Shown piece by piece: positions 60,427 to 64,000 of a DNA stretch of 64,000 nt; the stretch's first letter is position 1; each line of letters starts with the position of its first letter. This stretch comes from Nocardia sp. CC227C (GTDB lineage: Bacteria > Actinomycetota > Actinomycetes > Mycobacteriales > Mycobacteriaceae). The notes below the pieces were generated by a model. The model ran no database searches, was not told the DNA's origin, and saw only the letters and a program-made list of their open reading frames with translations. The stretch is taken from assembly GCF_030767025.1 (NCBI RefSeq), contig NZ_JASITE010000011.1, positions 205,872-269,871 on the forward strand, written 5' to 3'. The position numbers and the translations under genes are program-made.

Positions 60427-60840
60427 ATGTCCGATATCCGCATCCGCGACGCCGCTCAGCTGCTCGGTGTCAGTGACGACACCGTCCGCCGCTGGATCGA
60501 CGCCGGATCGCTCTCGGCCCACAAGGACGGGTCGGGACGCCTGGTGGTGGACGGCGAGCAGCTGGCGGCCCTGGCCGTCGAGCACGCCCGCACCCCGCGG
60601 GCACGACTGGGCAGTGCCTCCTCGGCACGCAATCGGTTTCCCGGACTCGTCACCAGGGTGGTGACCGATACGGTGATGGCACAGGTGGAGATGCAATGCG
60701 GGCCGTTCACGGTGGTGTCGTTGATGAGCAGCGAATCGGTGCGGGAGTTGGGGTTGCGCCCCGGCAGCGTGGCGGTGGCGAGCGTGAAGGCGACCACCGT
60801 GGTGGTGGAGACCGACGCCGATTCCGGCGGGGCCGCATAG
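60427..60840 (+). CDS. MerR-type HTH regulator with molybdate-binding (Mop/TOBE) domain
   Basis: 137 residues. The N-terminal helix-turn-helix (RIRDAAQLLGVSDDTVRRWI, about 4-25) is of the excisionase/MerR-like kind. The C-terminal Mop/TOBE domain (about 66-130) has NRFPGLVTRVV, VEMQCGPFTVVSLMSS and PGSVAVASVKATTVVV. Such proteins sense molybdate and control transport genes. It precedes modABC, whose modA frame starts near its stop, and the paired palindromes lie directly upstream. ATG at 60427. Confidence 0.9.
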   Translation: MSDIRIRDAAQLLGVSDDTVRRWIDAGSLSAHKDGSGRLVVDGEQLAALAVEHARTPRARLGSASSARNRFPGLVTRVVTDTVMAQVEMQCGPFTVVSLMSSESVRELGLRPGSVAVASVKATTVVVETDADSGGAA

Positions 60841-60854
60841 GTTTTCGCTCGGGT

Positions 60855-61592
60855 GTGCTGGCGGTGCTCGGGGCCGCGGCGCTGTCCGGCTGCGGCGCTT
60901 CCGATTCCGCGTCCGACACCACGACCGTGACCGTCTTCGCGGCGGCCTCCCTCCAGCACGTCTTCACCGAACTGGGTGAGCGGTACGAATCCGCGCATCC
61001 CGGCACCGGGGTGGAATTCTCCTTCGCCGGATCGTCCACGCTCGCAGCGCAACTCGAACAGGGTGCTCCCGCCGATGTCTTCGCCAGCGCCGATCCGGCC
61101 ACCATGGACAAGGCGGTGCGCGGCGGCCGGATCACCGAGACGCCGACCACCTTCGCCACCAATACGCTCACCATCGTCACCCCGCCCGGCAATCCGGCCG
61201 GTATCGCGACCCCGGCGGACCTGGCCCGCCCCGGCCTGCGTCTGGTCGTCTGCGCGCCCCAGGTGCCGTGCGGTGCGGCGACCCGGGCGGTGACCACCGC
61301 CGCGGGCGTCGACATCGCCCCGGTGAGCGAGGAGTCCGCGGTGACCGATGTGCTGGCCAAGGTCACCACCGGGCAGGCCGACGCCGGACTGGTGTACGTC
61401 ACCGACGCCACCGCCGCCGGGGACCGGGTGGTGACGGTGCCCTTCCCGGAGGCCGCGACGGCGGTCAACAGCTACCCGATCGCGGTGATCGCGGATGCGC
61501 CGAACCCCGAGGGCGCACGGGAGTTCCTCGACCTTGTCACCGGGCCGGAGGGGCGGAAGCTGCTGGCGGCGGCCGGGTTCGGTTCCCCGTGA
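60855..61592 (+). CDS. modA: Molybdate ABC transporter substrate-binding lipoprotein
   Basis: 245 residues from GTG 60855, with lipobox LSGC (GAAALSGCGAS) and the ModA core TVFAAASLQHVFTELG, FSFAGSSTLAAQLEQGAPADVF and AVNSYPIAVI. It binds molybdate outside the cell and passes it to ModB. The start is uncertain: only GTG 60855 and a GTG 9 nt later are available downstream of the upstream stop, and the usual basic signal n-region is then missing. The residues before it (RRGRIGFRSG) would suit such a region but have no normal start codon. Confidence 0.85.
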   Translation: MLAVLGAAALSGCGASDSASDTTTVTVFAAASLQHVFTELGERYESAHPGTGVEFSFAGSSTLAAQLEQGAPADVFASADPATMDKAVRGGRITETPTTFATNTLTIVTPPGNPAGIATPADLARPGLRLVVCAPQVPCGAATRAVTTAAGVDIAPVSEESAVTDVLAKVTTGQADAGLVYVTDATAAGDRVVTVPFPEAATAVNSYPIAVIADAPNPEGAREFLDLVTGPEGRKLLAAAGFGSP

Positions 61593-61595
61593 AAC
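61582..61595. promoter_or_regulatory. parS-like site 5, at the modA-modB junction
   Basis: GTTCCCCGTGAAAC is the reverse complement of GTTTCACGGGGAAC. It matches the G-variant sites 3 and 4 with one more mismatch, and lies about 26 kb from oriC. It covers the GTGA overlap of modA and modB, so chance occurrence is more likely than for sites 1, 2 and 4. Confidence 0.5.
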
Positions 61596-62428
61596 ATTCG
61601 ATGCGACTGCATGGTCTGCCCGGATCGGTCTCCCCCGGCCCGGGCGTGCCCGCGTGGCTGCTGCTGCCCGCCGTCATTGGTTTCGCGCTGGTCATCGGCC
61701 CGCTGCTGGCACTGACCACGGCCGTGGACTGGGCGAACTTCTTCGGGCTCATCACCGCACCGGCCTCGCGGGACGCCTTGACCCTGAGCGTGAAAACGGC
61801 CGCCGCCGCGACGCTGCTGTGCATCGCCCTCGGGGTGCCGATGGCGGTGCTGCTGGCCCGCGCCCACTGGCGGGCGCTGCCCGTGCTGCGCTCGCTGGTG
61901 CTGCTGCCCCTGGTGATCCCGCCGGTGGTCGGCGGCCTGGCACTGCTGTACCTGTTCGGGCGCAACGGTCTGCTCGGCCGGGAACTCGAGGCGGCGGGCA
62001 TCCGCATCGCCTTCAGCACGACGGCGGTGGTGCTGGCGCAGACCTTCGTCGCTCTCCCCTTCCTGGTCATCACCCTGGAGGGAGCCATGCGCACGGCCGG
62101 TGACCGCTTCGAGCGCATTGCCGCCACCCTCGGCGCGCGCCCCACCGTGGTGTGGTGGCGGGTGACCCTGCCGCTGCTGCGTCCGGCCCTGATCTCGGGT
62201 TCGGTGCTGGCCTTCGCCCGCGCCCTGGGGGAATTCGGTGCCACGCTCACCTTCGCGGGCAGCCTCCAGGGCCGCACCCGCACCCTGCCGTTGGAGATCT
62301 ACCTGCAACGCGAGACCGACGCCGACGCCGCCGTGGCGCTGTCGCTGCTGCTGGTGCTGGTCGCGGTGCTCATCGTGCTCATCGCCTACCGGCGCGTCGG
62401 CGCGGCGGCGAACGGGCGCACGGCATGA
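61589..62428 (+). CDS. modB: Molybdate ABC transporter permease
   Basis: 279 residues, five or six helices, with the EAA-loop ERIAATLGARPTVVWWRVTL leading to PLLRPALISG, and RALGEFGATLTFAGSLQGRT, typical of ModB. It forms the channel for molybdate. GTG 61589 overlaps the modA stop (GTGA). An ATG at 61601 is an alternative. The stop overlaps modC by 4 nt. Confidence 0.93.
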   Translation: MKHSMRLHGLPGSVSPGPGVPAWLLLPAVIGFALVIGPLLALTTAVDWANFFGLITAPASRDALTLSVKTAAAATLLCIALGVPMAVLLARAHWRALPVLRSLVLLPLVIPPVVGGLALLYLFGRNGLLGRELEAAGIRIAFSTTAVVLAQTFVALPFLVITLEGAMRTAGDRFERIAATLGARPTVVWWRVTLPLLRPALISGSVLAFARALGEFGATLTFAGSLQGRTRTLPLEIYLQRETDADAAVALSLLLVLVAVLIVLIAYRRVGAAANGRTA

Positions 62429-63609
62429 GCGGCCTGCACGTATCGGCGCGGGTGGCCGCCCGTGCGCTGGATGTGGAATTGGAGGTCGCTCCGGGCGAGG
62501 TGCTGGCGGTGCTCGGGCCGAACGGCGCCGGGAAATCCACCCTGCTGGATGTGATCGCCGGAATGCTGACTCCCGACGGGGGCACGGTATCGCTCGACGG
62601 CCGGGTGCTCACCGACCCCGCGCGCGGCATCGCCGTCCCCCCGCACCGACGCGATATCGGCCTGCTCGCGCAGGAGCCGCTGCTGTTCCCGCATCTGTCG
62701 GTGCTGGCCAATGTGGCGTTCGGGCCGCGCAGCCGGGGCCTGCGTCTCCGGGCGGCCGAACGGGTGGCGCGCGAGTGGCTGCGGGCGGTGGACGCCGAGG
62801 AGTTCGCCGACCGCGCACCGGATTCGCTGTCGGGCGGACAGGCCCAGCGGGTGGCGCTGGCCCGCGCCCTGGCGGTGCGACCACGGGTGCTGCTGCTGGA
62901 CGAACCCATGGCCGCCCTGGACGTGACCGTGGCCCCGGCCATGCGCGCCCTGCTGCGCCGGGTGCTGCGCGACAGCCCGCCCGCCCCGACCGGCACGGTG
63001 CTGGTCACCCACGACATGATCGACGCGCTCACCCTGGCCGACCGCCTGGTGGTGGTCGAATCCGGCCGCGTGGTGGAGTCCGGGCCGGTCGCCGCGGTGC
63101 TGGCCCGCCCGCGCAGCGCCTTCGCGGCCCGGATCGCCGGGGTGAACCTGGTGGTGGGCCGAGCGGTCGCGGCGGCCGATGACGCCGCCGACCCGGTGCA
63201 CGCGGTCGACGCGGACGGGGTGCTCGTCCATGGGTGCGCGGACGCCGGGTGGTCGCCCACCGGCCGGGCAGCCGCCGTCTTCGCGCCCACGGCGGTGGCG
63301 GTGTACCGGGAGCATCCGGAAGGCAGTCCTCGCAATGTGTTTCCGGTGCGGGTCGCCGAGCTGACCGATCGCGGCGGAATCATCCGGGTCCGGGCCGAGC
63401 TGACCGGAGCCGACCGTACCGGGCTGACCGGAGCCGACCGTACCGGCCGGAAACGCGGCGACGCGGCGGCGAACGGCGTCGGCACGAGCGGTCCCGTCGC
63501 GCTGACAGCGGACCTGACATCCGGCGCGGTGGCGGATCTGAGGCTGGCTCCGAACGCGGAGGTCTACTTCTCCGTCAAGGCCGCCGAGGTACAGGTGTAC
63601 TCCTGTTGA
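62425..63609 (+). CDS. modC: Molybdate ABC transporter ATP-binding protein
   Basis: 394 residues. Walker A GPNGAGKST, Q-loop region LLAQEPLLFPHLS, signature LSGGQAQRVALARALA, Walker B VLLLDEPMAALD, H-loop VTHDMIDALTL. The C-terminal TOBE-like domain (from about 255) is longer than usual and contains a tandem copy of LTGADRTG. ATG 62425 overlaps modB by 4 nt. Powers molybdate import. Confidence 0.93.
   Translation: MSGLHVSARVAARALDVELEVAPGEVLAVLGPNGAGKSTLLDVIAGMLTPDGGTVSLDGRVLTDPARGIAVPPHRRDIGLLAQEPLLFPHLSVLANVAFGPRSRGLRLRAAERVAREWLRAVDAEEFADRAPDSLSGGQAQRVALARALAVRPRVLLLDEPMAALDVTVAPAMRALLRRVLRDSPPAPTGTVLVTHDMIDALTLADRLVVVESGRVVESGPVAAVLARPRSAFAARIAGVNLVVGRAVAAADDAADPVHAVDADGVLVHGCADAGWSPTGRAAAVFAPTAVAVYREHPEGSPRNVFPVRVAELTDRGGIIRVRAELTGADRTGLTGADRTGRKRGDAAANGVGTSGPVALTADLTSGAVADLRLAPNAEVYFSVKAAEVQVYSC
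63399..63446 (+). repeat. 24-bp tandem duplication inside modC
   Basis: Two identical 24-bp units (63399-63422 and 63423-63446) encode LTGADRTG twice. In-frame, in the linker of the TOBE domain; looks like a recent slippage event. Confidence 0.85.
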
Positions 63610-64000
63610 GGCGCGCGGTGCCCGCGCACCGACCCGGCGCGGTGCCGGTCGGCCGCGTGGCCCGTGCGGCGAGCTGGCATGCGGGTCGCCCGCCTGATCG
63701 CCAAGGCTCCGGTGCTGGCGCTGGCAGCCGGTGTGGTGGTGCTCGGCCTGCTGGCCGCGCCCGCCGCGAATATGCAGCTGGGCCTGCCCGGCGGCGACTC
63801 GTACCCCCGAGGGCGACCCGATGCGCGAGGCCTACGAGTTGCAGACCAAGGGCTTCGGCAACCCGGCACGATGACGAAGTGCTCCCCGGTGCGATCGGCA
63901 CCGGTCGTCGACGCCGAATGAACGAAATTGCGCGCCTTCGGACCCGTCCTCTGCGCCGCCACGCCTCCACCGTCGACCCGCGCCGCGCCATCGACATCGT
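63610..64000. other. Window end, no complete gene
   Basis: 391 bp after modC. It contains the MMPL remnant at 63679-63874. The remainder has no supported gene; a minus-strand frame reaching 63997 is Arg/Ser-rich and looks like shadow sequence. Genes may continue outside the window. Confidence 0.5.
63679..63874 (+). pseudogene. MMPL-family transporter remnant
   Basis: ATG 63679 reads VARLIAKAPVLALAAG, then VVVLGLLAAPAANMQLGL and PGGDSYP, the helix and loop typical of the internal part of MMPL lipid exporters. A run of five C at about 63807 shifts the frame; the next frame continues EGDPMREAYELQTKGFGNPA, as in MMPL proteins, and stops at 63874. Both ends of the gene are missing. Confidence 0.75.

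Overview
The window is a high-GC actinobacterial chromosome segment that contains the replication origin. Gene order around the origin matches Corynebacteriales such as Mycobacterium (dnaA, dnaN, recF, dciA, gyrB, gyrA on one side; rpmH, rnpA, yidD, yidC, jag, rsmG, parA, parB on the other). Protein sequences are close to but distinct from mycobacterial ones, and an intein sits in GyrA, so a Nocardia-like organism is the best guess. This is inferred from remembered gene order and sequence similarity, not from a search.

Layout, left to right. (1) 1-7810: the Ser/Thr phosphorylation and cell-elongation operon pstP (5' end cut off), rodA, pbpA, pknA, pknB, with start/stop overlaps at most junctions. 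(2) 7885-9684: a convergent group of a stand-alone deaminase, a RibD-type reductase and pabA. (3) 9773-12552: crgA behind a repeated leader element, a PH-like membrane protein behind a cluster of DnaA boxes, a rhomboid protease, ppiA and a small membrane protein. (4) 12567-24000: an accessory stretch next to tRNA-Ala, absent from the equivalent mycobacterial position as far as I recall. It holds an ABC-2 exporter, a class III nucleotidyl cyclase, a SUKH-domain protein, decayed ORFs, a SLOG/HAD/XRE-TPR locus and five tiny tandem genes of unknown function. (5) 24067-37760: tRNA-Ala, a DLW-39 micro-protein, tRNA-Ile, the DUF3566 gene, gyrA with a 426-residue intein, gyrB, dciA, recF, dnaN, oriC (35099-35903) and dnaA. 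(6) 38293-45650: rpmH to parB and a GNAT-like gene, with parS-like sites inside the genes and two more copies of the leader element. (7) 45737-57806, minus strand: cwlM, trxA, trxB, anti-sigma factor, sigM, murJ fused to a pseudokinase, a DUF6049 protein, mutT4. (8) 57981 to the end: pcnA, an LmeA-like protein, a MerR/Mop molybdate regulator with modABC, and an MMPL remnant.

Functional logic. PknA/PknB and PstP set the phosphorylation state of cell-wall proteins. Their known mycobacterial substrates CwlM and MurJ, and the divisome protein CrgA, are all encoded here, so much of one growth-control circuit surrounds oriC. ParA, ParB and at least four good parS-like sites provide origin segregation.

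Main non-textbook signals: a leader element of about 125 nt upstream of crgA and in the parA leader region, with a shortened copy before the GNAT-like gene; nine CTCGAG palindromes in oriC, arranged as three triplets on an 11-bp register and partly fused to DnaA-box halves; an extra DnaA-box cluster 25 kb from oriC that shares the same composite motif; and paired CCGCA-N2-TGCGG operators over the promoter of the mod operon.
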